From: JBCCXL01 sp039191605
GTDB taxonomy: Bacteria > Acidobacteriota > Thermoanaerobaculia > Multivoradales > JAHZIX01
Length of the DNA stretch: 64,000 bases
Assembly: GCA_039191605.1 (NCBI GenBank)
Contig: JBCCXL010000010.1
Location: forward strand, 158,954-222,953
Direction of reading: 5' to 3'
The position numbers and the translations under genes are program-made. Every line of letters begins with the position of its first letter. The first letter of the stretch is position 1. Of this stretch, positions 1 to 8,692 are shown piece by piece. The notes below the pieces were generated by a model, which did no database searches, had not been told where the DNA came from, and worked only from the letters and a program-made list of their open reading frames with translations.

Positions 1-2022
1 ATCGTCGGCGTGCTGCCGGATCGCTTTCGCTTTCCCGAGGACGGAGTCGAGATCTGGGGACCGCTGGTGACGGACCCGGCCAACGCTCCCCTCGCCGCCT
101 TCTCCTACACCGCCGTGGCGAAGCTCGGGCCCGGTGTTAGCGGCGACGCTGCCCAGGCGGAGCTGAAAGGGCTCTTGGGGGATTTGCGCCAAACCTTCCC
201 CGAAGACCCCGGCGCCGGCGTGCTCGCTGACGCCGATTTTGGAGTCCGTATCCTGCCGCTGCGGGATGAGCTTCTGGGCAGCGCGGGACCGGTCATCTGG
301 CTCGCCTTCGCCACCGTCGCCCTGGTGCTGCTGCTGGCGGTGGCCAACGTCGCCAACCTCTTCGTCGCCCGAGCCCAGCGGCGGCGCCAGGAATTCGCCC
401 TGCGCCGGGTGCTGGGGGCGAGCCGTAAAGATCTGGTGAGCGGCGTGCTGGCGGACGGTATGGCCATCGCCCTGGGCGCCGGGATCCTCGGCATCGGGCT
501 GAGCTTCGCGGCCCTGGAGCTGCTGCTGCACGTCGCTCCGGACAATATCCGCATGCTCGAGAGCGCGACCATCGGAGCCCGGGGAGCCCTCCTTACCCTG
601 CTCCTCAGCCTCGGCAGCGGGCTGGTCTTCGCCCTCGCACCGCTGCTGCAGCACGGCCGTCGGGGCCTCGATCAGGACCTGCGCAGCGGCGGCCGCAGCA
701 GCGCCGGTGGGCGCGCCCAGCACCGTCTGCGCCGGGTTCTGGTCGCCGCCCAGATGACCATCGCCGTCCTGCTGCTGGTGGGCGCCGGCCTGCTGGGCCG
801 CAGCTTTGCCCAGCTCAGCACGGTAGACCCGGGCTTTGAGCCAGGCACCGCCAGTACCTTCCGGCTCAGCCTGCCCCCGATCCCCGCCGCCGAGCTTGCG
901 GCTGCCGCAGAATCAGCGGATGACGACAACCCCTTCGCCAGCCGAGGCATCCAGGAGACGCGCTCCAACGCCTTCTTCACCCAGCTCCTGGAGAATATTG
1001 CTGCCCTACCAGGGGTCGAGAGCGTCGCCTCCAGCACCCGGCTGCCGCTGGAGGGTCGCAACAATCGATCCGGCCACCAGGGCCGAGGAGCGGCGAATCA
1101 GCAGCCCAGCGGTGGGGCCAGCGGCGGCCTCAGTAGCGAGCCCGGCGGCCTCACCATGCTGGCGACCCAGAGCGTCAGCCCCGGCTACTTCTCCACCCTG
1201 GGCATTCCGCTGCTCGAAGGCCGCTTGCTGAACCGCGATGACTGGGAGCATCGTCGCGGCTCCGTAGTGATCAGCCAGGCCGCCGCGTGGAAGCTCTGGC
1301 CCAACGAATCCGCCATCGGCAAGCAGATCTACCCCGGCACTCCCGGCGATGAGAGTCACTGGATGGAGGTCGTCGGCGTGGTGGGCGATGTCTACGGCCG
1401 CGCCCTCAATGAGGAGGCGGAGGCCACCGCCTACTATCCCTGGGCCAATCCCCAGGAGGGACTGTGGGACGTCAGCAATCAGGCCCTGGTGGTGCGCTGG
1501 TCCGGGGGTCGCAAACCCACCGCTCAGGACCTCGACGCCCTGCGTCAGGCGGTGTGGGCCCTCAACCCCGAGCTGCCCCTGGCCGGCGAAGGCCAGCTGA
1601 GGGAATTCGTCCAGCGCTCCAAGTCCCGCCAGGCCTTCACCGCCCTGCTGCTCTCCCTCGCCGCCGGCATCGCCCTGCTCCTCGGCGCCGTCGGCACCTA
1701 CGGCGTGATCTCCTACCTGGTCTCCCAGCGCACCCGCGAGCTCGGCGTCCGCCGCGCCCTCGGCGCCCGTCCCGCCGACGTCCACGCCCTCGTGCTGCGA
1801 GAAGGGCTCTCCCTCGCCGCCGCCGGCGTCCTCCTTGGCTTAGGGCTCGCCGCCCTCCTCGCCTCCTCCCTCCAGGCGGTGCTCTTCGGTATCTCCACCC
1901 ACGACCCCGCCGCCTTCCTCCTCGCCCCCGCCAGCCTGATTCTGGTCGTTCTCGTGGCCTGCTGGATTCCCGCCCGGAGGGCCGCCTCGGTGAGCGCGGC
2001 GGTAGCGCTTCGGGAGGGGTGA
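1..2022 (+). CDS. ADOP-type FtsX/MacB permease, 5' partial
   Basis: The reading frame is open from base 1, so the N-terminus lies outside the window; about 673 residues are present. Three groups of transmembrane segments flank two periplasmic MacB-like domains: around residues 95-210 (including VANVANLFVARAQRRRQEFALRR, here described by its ANVANL core), around 240-270, and the final 130 residues with the typical end (TYGVISYLVSQRTRELGVRRALGA). This duplicated FtsX layout without an attached ATPase is the acidobacterial duplicated orphan permease (ADOP) type. Such proteins are presumed to work with a separate LolD/MacB-like ATPase in export or envelope stress; the substrate is unknown. It resembles the complete permease at 53988-56399. 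The stop is followed by 121 bases before the next gene. Confidence 0.9.
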   Translation: MVGVLPDRFRFPEDGVEIWGPLVTDPANAPLAAFSYTAVAKLGPGVSGDAAQAELKGLLGDLRQTFPEDPGAGVLADADFGVRILPLRDELLGSAGPVIWLAFATVALVLLLAVANVANLFVARAQRRRQEFALRRVLGASRKDLVSGVLADGMAIALGAGILGIGLSFAALELLLHVAPDNIRMLESATIGARGALLTLLLSLGSGLVFALAPLLQHGRRGLDQDLRSGGRSSAGGRAQHRLRRVLVAAQMTIAVLLLVGAGLLGRSFAQLSTVDPGFEPGTASTFRLSLPPIPAAELAAAAESADDDNPFASRGIQETRSNAFFTQLLENIAALPGVESVASSTRLPLEGRNNRSGHQGRGAANQQPSGGASGGLSSEPGGLTMLATQSVSPGYFSTLGIPLLEGRLLNRDDWEHRRGSVVISQAAAWKLWPNESAIGKQIYPGTPGDESHWMEVVGVVGDVYGRALNEEAEATAYYPWANPQEGLWDVSNQALVVRWSGGRKPTAQDLDALRQAVWALNPELPLAGEGQLREFVQRSKSRQAFTALLLSLAAGIALLLGAVGTYGVISYLVSQRTRELGVRRALGARPADVHALVLREGLSLAAAGVLLGLGLAALLASSLQAVLFGISTHDPAAFLLAPASLILVVLVACWIPARRAASVSAAVALREG

Positions 2023-2143
2023 GGGAGGAGTAAGGAGTAAGGCTCGGTATTCCCGAGAAAGCTGCACTTTTGGTCCGTCTCAAGGTCTGCACAAGGGATT
2101 AGCCCAAGGACTTCGATCCGCAGACTGATGGAGAGAGCACGGA

Positions 2144-2896
2144 ATGCAGAAACTCGTGGATGGACTCGACCAGGCAATTCCCGACGACGTGACGAAGGCG
2201 GTACTCGCAGCCAGAGAACAGAGCGTCGCTCCCCGCGAGCTCGATCTCTTGCTGATGCGGCGCCGGTCGAGGCAGCCCTTCCTTGCCGGTAGCGCTCTTC
2301 AGACCCTCAGCCAACCCTCCCCCTTCAGCCCCCGGCTGGACGCGAGCGACATCGATTCCGAGATTCCCATCCGGGATCTCATCCCGGAGGCCCCGTCGGA
2401 CGCCCCCATCAAGTACTCCTTGGAGCATTGGTCTCTGCAGGCTCACGCCTATCGCTCCGAGCAGGCGGGCAATATCGGGATCCTCGGGCGGCTCTTCTCC
2501 GGCAGCGCACAGCAGGTCAGCGGAGGGGTGATTCACGAAGCCAAGCGCTTCTCTATTCTCGAAACCGAGAAGAAGCGACGGGTGGAATTCGGTGTCGCCG
2601 TGCGGCTGGCGGTCGCTTCCAAGAGCGTGTCCGCCGAGACCCAATTGACCCTCCCCAACCTCGCCGCGGAGGCGCAGCTGAACTCCAGCGAGACTCGCGT
2701 CGGGATCACCGTCGTCGGCTACGCTGGCCCCCTCGGCAACCTCCTCCCGGCTCCGTCCAACCTCGATGTGGAGACCTATGTCAGCTACATCGGAGCCTTC
2801 CAGAACATCCAAGCGCTGATCTTCGGCACCGATGGCTGGGCCCAGGCGTCGCCGACTCTGCTGTCCTTCGAAGACGAGGAGGAGAAGAAGGAGTAG
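2144..2896 (+). CDS. Unknown protein, 250 aa
   Basis: I do not recognise this family. The start has a good ribosome binding site (GGAGAG about 8 bases upstream). No signal peptide or membrane segment is visible, so it is probably cytoplasmic or released by another route. The N-terminal 75 residues are polar and helical-looking. The middle (about 95-220) alternates short hydrophobic strands and reads like a beta-rich domain containing the segment FGVAVRLAVASKSVSAET. The C-terminus ends in an acidic-lysine tail (EDEEEKKE). It lies 121 bases after the ADOP permease and just before a repeat patch. It may be transcribed alone; nothing in the context gives it a function. Confidence 0.6.
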   Translation: MQKLVDGLDQAIPDDVTKAVLAAREQSVAPRELDLLLMRRRSRQPFLAGSALQTLSQPSPFSPRLDASDIDSEIPIRDLIPEAPSDAPIKYSLEHWSLQAHAYRSEQAGNIGILGRLFSGSAQQVSGGVIHEAKRFSILETEKKRRVEFGVAVRLAVASKSVSAETQLTLPNLAAEAQLNSSETRVGITVVGYAGPLGNLLPAPSNLDVETYVSYIGAFQNIQALIFGTDGWAQASPTLLSFEDEEEKKE

Positions 2897-2921
2897 GCGA
2901 AGCTCCCCTGGGGCGATGGGC

Positions 2922-3205
2922 CGGAGCTGCTAGAAGTTGGCAGGCGATTGATCCCGAGGCTGGCTGGAAGTTAGCAGGCGATTGATCCCGGAGCTGCTGC
3001 TGGAAGTTGGCAGGCGATTGATCCCGAGGCTCATCGGCCCCGTTGGAAGTTAGCTGCTGCTGGAAGTTGGCAGGCGATTGATCCCGAGGCTCATCGGCCC
3101 CGTTGGAAGTTAGCAGGCGATTGATCCCAAGGCTCATCGGCGGCTGGAAGTTGGCAGGCGATTGATCCCGGAGCTGCTGCTGGAAGTTGGCAGGCGATTG
3201 ATCCT
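2922..3205 (+). repeat. Cluster of short direct repeats (GGAAGTTGGCAGGCGATTGA core)
   Basis: Seven copies of a ~24-base core reading GGAAGTT(G/A)GCAGGCGATTGATCCC occur within 285 bases, plus one copy truncated after GGAAGTTAGC. They are separated by two alternating linkers, GGAGCTGCTGCT and GAGGCTCATCGGCCCCGTT, so the array is built from two linker types rather than being a simple tandem repeat. It begins 26 bases after the stop of the preceding gene. The region to 3384 has no credible gene. Related fragments occur at 4211-4242 (inverted) and at 12763-12906 (core AGGCGAGTGATCCC). Confidence 0.85.
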
Positions 3206-3384
3206 AGTAACGCTGCGGGAGGGGTGAGGGCTAGGCGAGAGTCTCGCGATGCGGCGATCGCCGCCCCAAGTCGATGAGCTGAGGACGGCTGTTGGTCGTG
3301 CTTTTGTCGTAGGATTTCCAAGCTGCTTGCGCCTCACGCAGCCACGAAGAAGTCCTTTCGAGAGCCCCACCCACAGGAGTCCCC

Positions 3385-4206
3385 ATGGAAGTCATCGACG
3401 CCTGGATGCAGCACCCCACCCGGCGCTTTCTGGAGCAGCCGATGTTCGACTCCCTGCGCCGATGGTCCGGGGACGACAGCATTCCGGAGATCTCGCTGGA
3501 GATGACCCTCGGAGCGATGCAGCAGTCTGGAGTGAGCCTCGGCCTCACCGCCGCCTGGTGGGGGCCGACGGGTGCGCTGATCGAAAACGACGAGGTCGCC
3601 GCCTTCGTGCAGGCCTACCCCGAACGCCTCGCCGGAGTAGCCTCGGTAGACCTCAATCGCCCGATGGATGCGGTGCGGGAGCTGCGGCGCTGCGTGCGGG
3701 AGCTCGGCTTCGTCGCCCTGCGCATCATCCCCTGGCTGTGGGGCCTGCCGCCGGACGATCGCCGCTACTACCCCCTCTACGCCGAGTGCATCGAGCTGGA
3801 CATCCCCTTCTGCCTCCAGGTCGGCCACACCGGCCCGCTGCGCTCTTCGGAAACCGGCCGCCCGATCCCCTATCTCGAGAACGTGCTCCTCGACTTCCCC
3901 GAGCTGCGGGTCGTCGCCGGCCACATCGGCGCCCCCTGGACCCAGGAGATCCTCTCCCTGGCGACCAAATTCCCCAATCTCTACATCGACACCTCGGCCT
4001 ACAAGATCACCCGCTACCCCGCCGACTTCGTCCAATACCTCCGCGGCCGCGGCGCGAAGAAGGTGCTCTTCGGCACCAACTACCCGATGCTCACCGGCGC
4101 CGCCTGCCTCGAGGGGCTGGAAGAGCTCCAGCTGAGCGAAGAAAACCAGGCTCTCTTCCTGGCCGGCAACGCCCGGAAGGTCTTCAAGCTACCCGCTAGC
4201 GAGTAA
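3385..4206 (+). CDS. Amidohydrolase-2 family protein with altered metal site
   Basis: A 273-residue TIM-barrel protein of the amidohydrolase_2 (ACMSD-like) family, started at an ATG behind CAGGAG. Family landmarks are present: VGHTG with His148, VAGHIGAPW with His180, and the final FGTNYP around Asn232. The usual first-strand HxH is missing; the segment reads IDAWMQH. The final catalytic Asp, normally in GSDYP or GTDYP, is Asn. Three of the normal metal ligands are therefore changed, and either metal binding differs or the protein is not a classical hydrolase. No signal peptide is seen, so it should be cytoplasmic. It stands alone between the repeat patch and the rsgA leader. The substrate cannot be named. 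Confidence 0.85.
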   Translation: MEVIDAWMQHPTRRFLEQPMFDSLRRWSGDDSIPEISLEMTLGAMQQSGVSLGLTAAWWGPTGALIENDEVAAFVQAYPERLAGVASVDLNRPMDAVRELRRCVRELGFVALRIIPWLWGLPPDDRRYYPLYAECIELDIPFCLQVGHTGPLRSSETGRPIPYLENVLLDFPELRVVAGHIGAPWTQEILSLATKFPNLYIDTSAYKITRYPADFVQYLRGRGAKKVLFGTNYPMLTGAACLEGLEELQLSEENQALFLAGNARKVFKLPASE

Positions 4207-4566
4207 TTCTCCCGCTAACTTCCCTCTTAGCTTCCAGCAGCCCCCAGCCTCCCGCCGGAACGCCAGAGGCCTTGACCCGCCATGCCCTCTTGGCGGAGTT
4301 GGTCTATACTCCGTCCATGATTGTTTGACGCCTGATCCCGAGCTGACGACCGCGCCTTCCGCCGTGGCCCCTTATTGGAGCTGAGACTGCGGACGGCCGG
4401 ACATGTTGTGTCCGCTGAAGTTCGACTCGTCTTGAGTCGATCCGACTTCCGCGCCGGCACCTCTTCGTCGCTGCGCCGACTCTCCCCCTTCGCTGATTCC
4501 AAGGGGAGACGCCGCCGCGCCCTCGAGTCTTCCGCCCCATCACGGGGCCCAGGATCAGGTGTTCTC
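4207..4566 (+). other. Intergenic region and rsgA leader
   Basis: No convincing gene in 360 bases. Bases 4211-4242 read, on the minus strand, GCTGCTGGAAGCTAAG followed by GGAAGTTAGC, an inverted relative of the repeats at 2922-3205. A TATACT hexamer at 4305-4310 could be a -10 box, but no -35 stands at the right distance (the nearest TTGACC at 4272 is 27 bases away). The rsgA frame is open upstream from 4375, but that stretch is arginine/serine-rich and does not resemble the family, so I treat it as leader. Confidence 0.5.
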
Positions 4567-5751
4567 ATGAGTCATTCTTCTTCTCAGCAGGCTTCCTCTC
4601 AGTCGTCTCGCCCTTCTTCCTTCGATTTCGACAAGCATTCTCCGCCGCTCCTCCAGGAGTACGGATGGCACTCGTTCGTCGCGGAGTCATCCATCGCGAA
4701 TCACTATCGCGAGGCGATGAGCCAGTGGTCGTCTTCCGGCAGCGGGGATTCAGCTCAGCTTCAGCCCGCCCGGGTGCTCTTTCGCTCTCTGGAGCTCTAT
4801 CGCGTGATCACCGCTGCCGGTGAGCGGGAGGCGGAGCCTTCGGGACGCCTGCGCTCCGACGGCGAGCTGCCGGCGGTGGGCGATTGGGTTCTCGCCCGCG
4901 GCGGCGAGGACGGCCCGCTGCAGCTGGTGTCCCTGCTGCCGAGGCGCACTTCCCTCTCCCGAAAGGTTCCCGGGGAGCGCACCGTAGAGCAGGTGGTGGC
5001 GGCCAACGTCGACACGGTCTTCATCGTAATGGGCCTCGACGGCGACTTCAGCCTGCGCCGGCTGGAGCGCTTCTCGGTGATGGTGTGGGAGAGCGGCGCG
5101 CAGCCGGTGGCGGTGCTCACCAAGGCGGATCTTCACGAAGACCCCGCCGGAGCCCGGCTGGATGCGCAGATGGCGGTGCCCGGGGTGCCGGTGATGGCGG
5201 TGTCTTCTCTCGAGGGGACGGGGCTGGATCCTCTCCAGGCCTACCTCGAGCCGGGCCGCACGGTGGCGCTCATCGGATCCTCCGGAGTCGGCAAATCCAC
5301 CCTGGTGAACCGGCTCTGCGGCAGCGAGGTGATGAAGACCGGGGCGGTGCGGGAAGGGGACGACCGCGGTCGCCACACCACCACCCATCGCCAGCTGGTG
5401 CCGCTGCCGGGGGGCGCTCTGCTGATCGACAACCCCGGCGTGCGGGAGATCCAGCTGTGGGCCGGAGACGAGGCGCTGAGCGAGACCTTCGGCGATATCG
5501 ACGCCCTGGCCCGGAACTGCCGCTTCCGGGACTGCAGCCACGAGGGCGAGCCCGGCTGTGCGGTGGAGTCAGCGCTGGAGAGCGGCGCCCTCGACGCCGG
5601 CAGGATGGAGAGCTGGCGCAAGCTGCAGCGGGAGCTGCACCACCTGGAGCGACAGCAGAACGTCGTGCTGCAGCGCCAGGAGGACAAGCGCTGGGCCAAG
5701 ATCTACCGTTCGGCCCAGGCGGCCAAGCGGGCCCGCAAGCGCGGTCGCTGA
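4567..5751 (+). CDS. rsgA: Ribosome small-subunit-dependent GTPase RsgA
   Basis: A circularly permuted GTPase that assists late maturation of the 30S subunit. An N-terminal OB-fold region (about 65-140) is followed by the permuted motifs in order: TKAD (G4), SSLEG (G5), P-loop GSSGVGKST, the switch segment GRHTTTHRQL and DNPGVRE (G3). A Cys/His zinc module (CRFRDCSHEGEPGC) and a basic helical tail complete the protein. It is 394 residues from ATG 4567. The frame is open 64 codons further upstream, but those residues look non-conserved, so the internal ATG is chosen. Serine/glutamine-rich residues 2-18 are unusual. It is alone on this strand and ends at a hexamer repeat and terminator. Confidence 0.95.
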   Translation: MSHSSSQQASSQSSRPSSFDFDKHSPPLLQEYGWHSFVAESSIANHYREAMSQWSSSGSGDSAQLQPARVLFRSLELYRVITAAGEREAEPSGRLRSDGELPAVGDWVLARGGEDGPLQLVSLLPRRTSLSRKVPGERTVEQVVAANVDTVFIVMGLDGDFSLRRLERFSVMVWESGAQPVAVLTKADLHEDPAGARLDAQMAVPGVPVMAVSSLEGTGLDPLQAYLEPGRTVALIGSSGVGKSTLVNRLCGSEVMKTGAVREGDDRGRHTTTHRQLVPLPGGALLIDNPGVREIQLWAGDEALSETFGDIDALARNCRFRDCSHEGEPGCAVESALESGALDAGRMESWRKLQRELHHLERQQNVVLQRQEDKRWAKIYRSAQAAKRARKRGR

Positions 5752-5794
5752 CTCCAACTCCAACTCCAACTCCAACTCCAACTCCAACTCCAAC
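5752..5794 (+). repeat. Hexanucleotide tandem repeat (CTCCAA)7
   Basis: Seven perfect copies of CTCCAA plus one base, starting one base after the rsgA stop codon. This is a perfect microsatellite in an otherwise non-repetitive sequence, so copy number may vary between strains. It lies in the 3' untranslated region, 43 bases before a terminator hairpin. Confidence 0.95.
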
Positions 5795-5836
5795 GACAGA
5801 GTCGCCCGGCGATTCTTCACTCCGCTCTCGATGACT

Positions 5837-5864
5837 CACGGCGGCCCCACCGAGGGCCGCCGTG
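5837..5864. terminator. Hairpin between convergent genes
   Basis: Perfect 11-bp stem (CACGGCGGCCC / GGGCCGCCGTG) with a six-base loop. It sits between rsgA and the leftward VWA gene and probably ends transcription from both sides. It is followed by GGTCTTC, a weak U-tract. Confidence 0.75.
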
Positions 5865-5891
5865 GGTCTTCACGAGGAACTCTGTACGGCC

Positions 5892-7523
5892 TCAGGACTG
5901 ATCCCGCAGCTCCAGCTCCAGCTCATCCCCCGCCTCCACGGTGAACTCCTGGCGCTCGAATTGATAATCGCCTCGATTCCAGCCGTTGAGCTGATAGCGC
6001 CCCGGGGTGATCGGGAAGCGCTCACCGCTGCGACGCACCTTGTCCCGCTGCCAGCGCTCACCGTTCCAGCGGTCGAGGAAGATGCGCTCCTGCCCGCCGG
6101 CGGAGCCATCCGCCTCGAGATAGTTCACCGTGAGATGGGCGGAGGGGACCTCGAGGACGAACTCCTGATTTTCCTCGGCGGTGATCACCACCCCCTCCTG
6201 CTGGAAGGGCGTCAGCCGGTTGGGGAGCACCAGGGTATAGGTCCCCGGCACCGCCCGGGCGCCGTTGCTGCTGTGCACCTTGTAGGCCCGCTCGCCGTCC
6301 TGCCACAGCTCCGTGTTGTGGCGGTAGGGAATGCCGCTGCCGGAAGCCACCAGCTGGAAGTAGACCTTCACCGTGGTCTCGAGCGCGAAGAGCACCTCTT
6401 GGTCTTCCCCGTCCTCCACCGTGATGGTGCGCTTCAGTTCGTTGTCCTGATTCACCTTGGAGCGCAGCTCGTACTCCCCCGGCATCACGTAGGCGACATC
6501 CTGGGGGCGAATGGAGAACACCTCTTTGCCCTCCTGATAGACCCGCACCAGCGCGCCCTTGTGCTTCTCGCCATCTTCCTCAAAGCGGAAGCTCAGCCGT
6601 GGTGGCGTCGACACCTCGACCTCGACCAGGGTCTCGCCCCGAGGCGCCAGCGTCGCCTTGCGGGTCACCGGACGGTAGATCTCTCCGCTCTTGGTCCTCA
6701 CCCCCACCTCCAGGGCGTGCTCCCCCGCCGGGATCAGATTGCGGCCCTCGCTGGCCACCGCCCGCTCCTCGCCGTCGGCTCCCAGAGCGGTGCCGTGGAT
6801 CCGCAGCTCCTCGCCGTCAGCGTCCACGCCGCGCAGAATCAGCGCCGGCGCGCTGGTGACCTCGCGGATCTGCCCCAGGCCATCCGCCAGCTCCGCGGTG
6901 GAGTCAGCGGCGTAGAAGGGAGTCCCGGCGGCATCGGCGATGCAGGAGAGGGCTTCTTTCTCCTTCTCCTCCAGCCCCAGACCCACGACGTGGACCCGGA
7001 TCGCTACGTTACGCTCCCGCCACTCCTTCATCAGTGCGCAGGGATCGGCGTCGCAGGTCTCCAGGCCATCGCTGATCAGGATCAGCTCCCCGGAGCGATC
7101 CCCGAAGTCCTCCAGCGCCGCCCTCAGACTGCGGGTGATGGGCGTCTTGCCCTTGGGGTTGACCCCGTTAGCGAAGGAGACGATCTTGCCCCGCGCCTGC
7201 TCCGCGGGGGCGACGGGCACCACCAGCTCGGTGTCGGCGCAATCCCCCTTGCGGTTGTGGCCGTAGGCCCGTAGCGCCAGCTCCTTGCCCTCGAAATCCT
7301 GGGCGACGAAATCCGCCAAGACCTCTCGGGCGGCAACGATCTTGTTCTTGCCCTCCGGCAGCTGCCCCCACATCGAGCCAGAGGCGTCGAGGATGACGTA
7401 TACCCCCGGCGCGTCTTCCGCCGCGGCCGGCTGCGCCCCTAACGAGGCAAAGAATCCAGCGATCAGGAGGCAGGAGAGGAAGGTCTGGAACGCGAGACTT
7501 CGGGGGAAATCAGTCCATCGCAT
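5892..7523 (-). CDS. Secreted von Willebrand factor A domain protein
   Basis: 543 residues from an ATG preceded by GGAGAA at 8 bases; the frame is open 13 codons upstream without a ribosome site. A signal peptide (FQTFLSCLLIAGFFASLGAQPAAA) precedes a VWA domain with the MIDAS motif DASGSMWG, a central conserved Thr (GKTPITRSL) and ISDG (about residues 35-220). Cysteine pairs (GDCADT, TCDADPC) suggest disulphides outside the cytoplasm. The remainder (about 220-543) is beta-rich with PEGA-like repeats such as PAGEHALEV, MPGEYELRSKV and VPGTYTLVLP. This domain layout matches secreted or surface-attached VWA proteins that bind partners through a metal; the ligand is unknown. Transcribed alone, convergent with rsgA. 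Confidence 0.88.
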   Translation of the reverse strand: MRWTDFPRSLAFQTFLSCLLIAGFFASLGAQPAAAEDAPGVYVILDASGSMWGQLPEGKNKIVAAREVLADFVAQDFEGKELALRAYGHNRKGDCADTELVVPVAPAEQARGKIVSFANGVNPKGKTPITRSLRAALEDFGDRSGELILISDGLETCDADPCALMKEWRERNVAIRVHVVGLGLEEKEKEALSCIADAAGTPFYAADSTAELADGLGQIREVTSAPALILRGVDADGEELRIHGTALGADGEERAVASEGRNLIPAGEHALEVGVRTKSGEIYRPVTRKATLAPRGETLVEVEVSTPPRLSFRFEEDGEKHKGALVRVYQEGKEVFSIRPQDVAYVMPGEYELRSKVNQDNELKRTITVEDGEDQEVLFALETTVKVYFQLVASGSGIPYRHNTELWQDGERAYKVHSSNGARAVPGTYTLVLPNRLTPFQQEGVVITAEENQEFVLEVPSAHLTVNYLEADGSAGGQERIFLDRWNGERWQRDKVRRSGERFPITPGRYQLNGWNRGDYQFERQEFTVEAGDELELELRDQS

Positions 7524-7783
7524 CGGCGGTTCTCCATCGGTTGAGGAAGGCAGAGCAGGCAAATCGAGGGAAAGAAAACGAAAGGTAGGAAAGCGTTGGG
7601 ACAGCCCCAGACCGGGGCTTCCTCAGATCCGAAAAGCCAGAGGCAATCGAGATTGGGGCAAACGCTACTTCAAAGTATACGCCTCGCCCCGATCCCCTCC
7701 AATGAGTCAGAGGAACCATCCGCCCCCGCTCTCTAGCTCCCGACAGCTCCCGTCCCCCCTTTATTTCTTTCCAGGATCTGCGC

Positions 7784-8506
7784 TCAGGGCTGCTCGAGCA
7801 CGAAGCGGTAGCCCCCCTCCGTCGCCCCCCAAACCTGCTCCCCGGCCTCGTTGAAGCCGCGATCCCAGCTCAGCAGCAGGCCCTCTTCGATCTCTACCTC
7901 AGAGGTGGCATAGCTCGCTCCCCGCAACGCGCTGGAGCAGCTGCGCTCGCTGGTTTCGCCGGCCCAGGTGCCGTCCTCCTGACGCAGCAGAAGGATGTCG
8001 CAGCCGGCCCGCTCCTCGAGATCCTGCGGCGACAGCGCCCCCAGCGGCGATTCCTGCCGGAAGGCTCCGGCATGCTCCAGCGGATCTCCCTTCAGGGCGT
8101 AGACCACGCTGCGCACCCGAGTTACTCCGTCCTCCCCCGCCCCCTCGTCCACCAGTCGGTAGACCCGCTGCCGGTAGGGCTGCTCGAGGGCGCTGGCCGC
8201 CGCCTGCTCGACGTAGAGCCAGGGGCCGTCCTCCCGCTGCGGCCACACCGGCACCATCACCAGGCGGATGTTGAAGAAGCTCTCGTCCTCCGCCGCCTGG
8301 GCGGCGCTGGAGAAGGTCCCGGTCATCAGGGCCTGCACCTCCGGCAGCGGCGAGGATTGTGCCTCCTCCGCAACGGCGTCGGCCCCGACAGAGAATCCGG
8401 CCAGGAGGACTAGCGCGACGAGAGTCGTACTCATCAGGCGTCTCGTGCTGATCAAGCGGCGAGAGGACGGTTGGGCGGGGAGCTTCCAGGCGCGGTGGAG
8501 AGACAT
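7784..8506 (-). CDS. CpcT/CpeT-like chromophore lyase family protein, exported
   Basis: 240 residues. The second of two near ATGs is chosen because GGAGG lies 7 bases before it, while the ATG at 8512 is only one base away. An N-terminal signal peptide (TTLVALVLLAGFSVGADAVA) is followed by the CpeT/CpcT domain: ALMTGTFSSAAQA, YVEQA, PYRQRVYRL, AGCDILLLRQ, RSCSSALRGASYATSEVEI and GYRF. In cyanobacteria this family attaches bilins to phycobiliproteins. Homologues in non-photosynthetic bacteria carry signal peptides and have unknown roles, which is the likelier case here because no phycobiliprotein gene is nearby. Divergent from the M64 peptidase, so the 186 bases at 8507-8692 must hold both promoters. 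Confidence 0.85.
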   Translation of the reverse strand: MSLHRAWKLPAQPSSRRLISTRRLMSTTLVALVLLAGFSVGADAVAEEAQSSPLPEVQALMTGTFSSAAQAAEDESFFNIRLVMVPVWPQREDGPWLYVEQAAASALEQPYRQRVYRLVDEGAGEDGVTRVRSVVYALKGDPLEHAGAFRQESPLGALSPQDLEERAGCDILLLRQEDGTWAGETSERSCSSALRGASYATSEVEIEEGLLLSWDRGFNEAGEQVWGATEGGYRFVLEQP

Positions 8507-8692
8507 CGGCATACCTCCGGAGTGGTGACGAGCGGGGCCCAGGCTGGCGCCCTCAGCTCGAGAAGGTGGGATGCTGGAAAAAAAGTTCGCGATCCGTGGC
8601 GGGATTCGGAGCGACTTTGCATAGCTCCCTTTGAAGCCCCCCGCGGCGGGAACGAATCTCGGCGGCGAGGGGGACCCCGAAAGGATACCGCC

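Noticed and set aside
2922..3205. CRISPR array
   Set aside because: The repeats are separated by two recurring linkers, not unique spacers, and no cas gene is near.
4272..4310. Promoter TTGACC...TATACT before rsgA
   Set aside because: The spacer is 27 bases, too long for a sigma-70 promoter.
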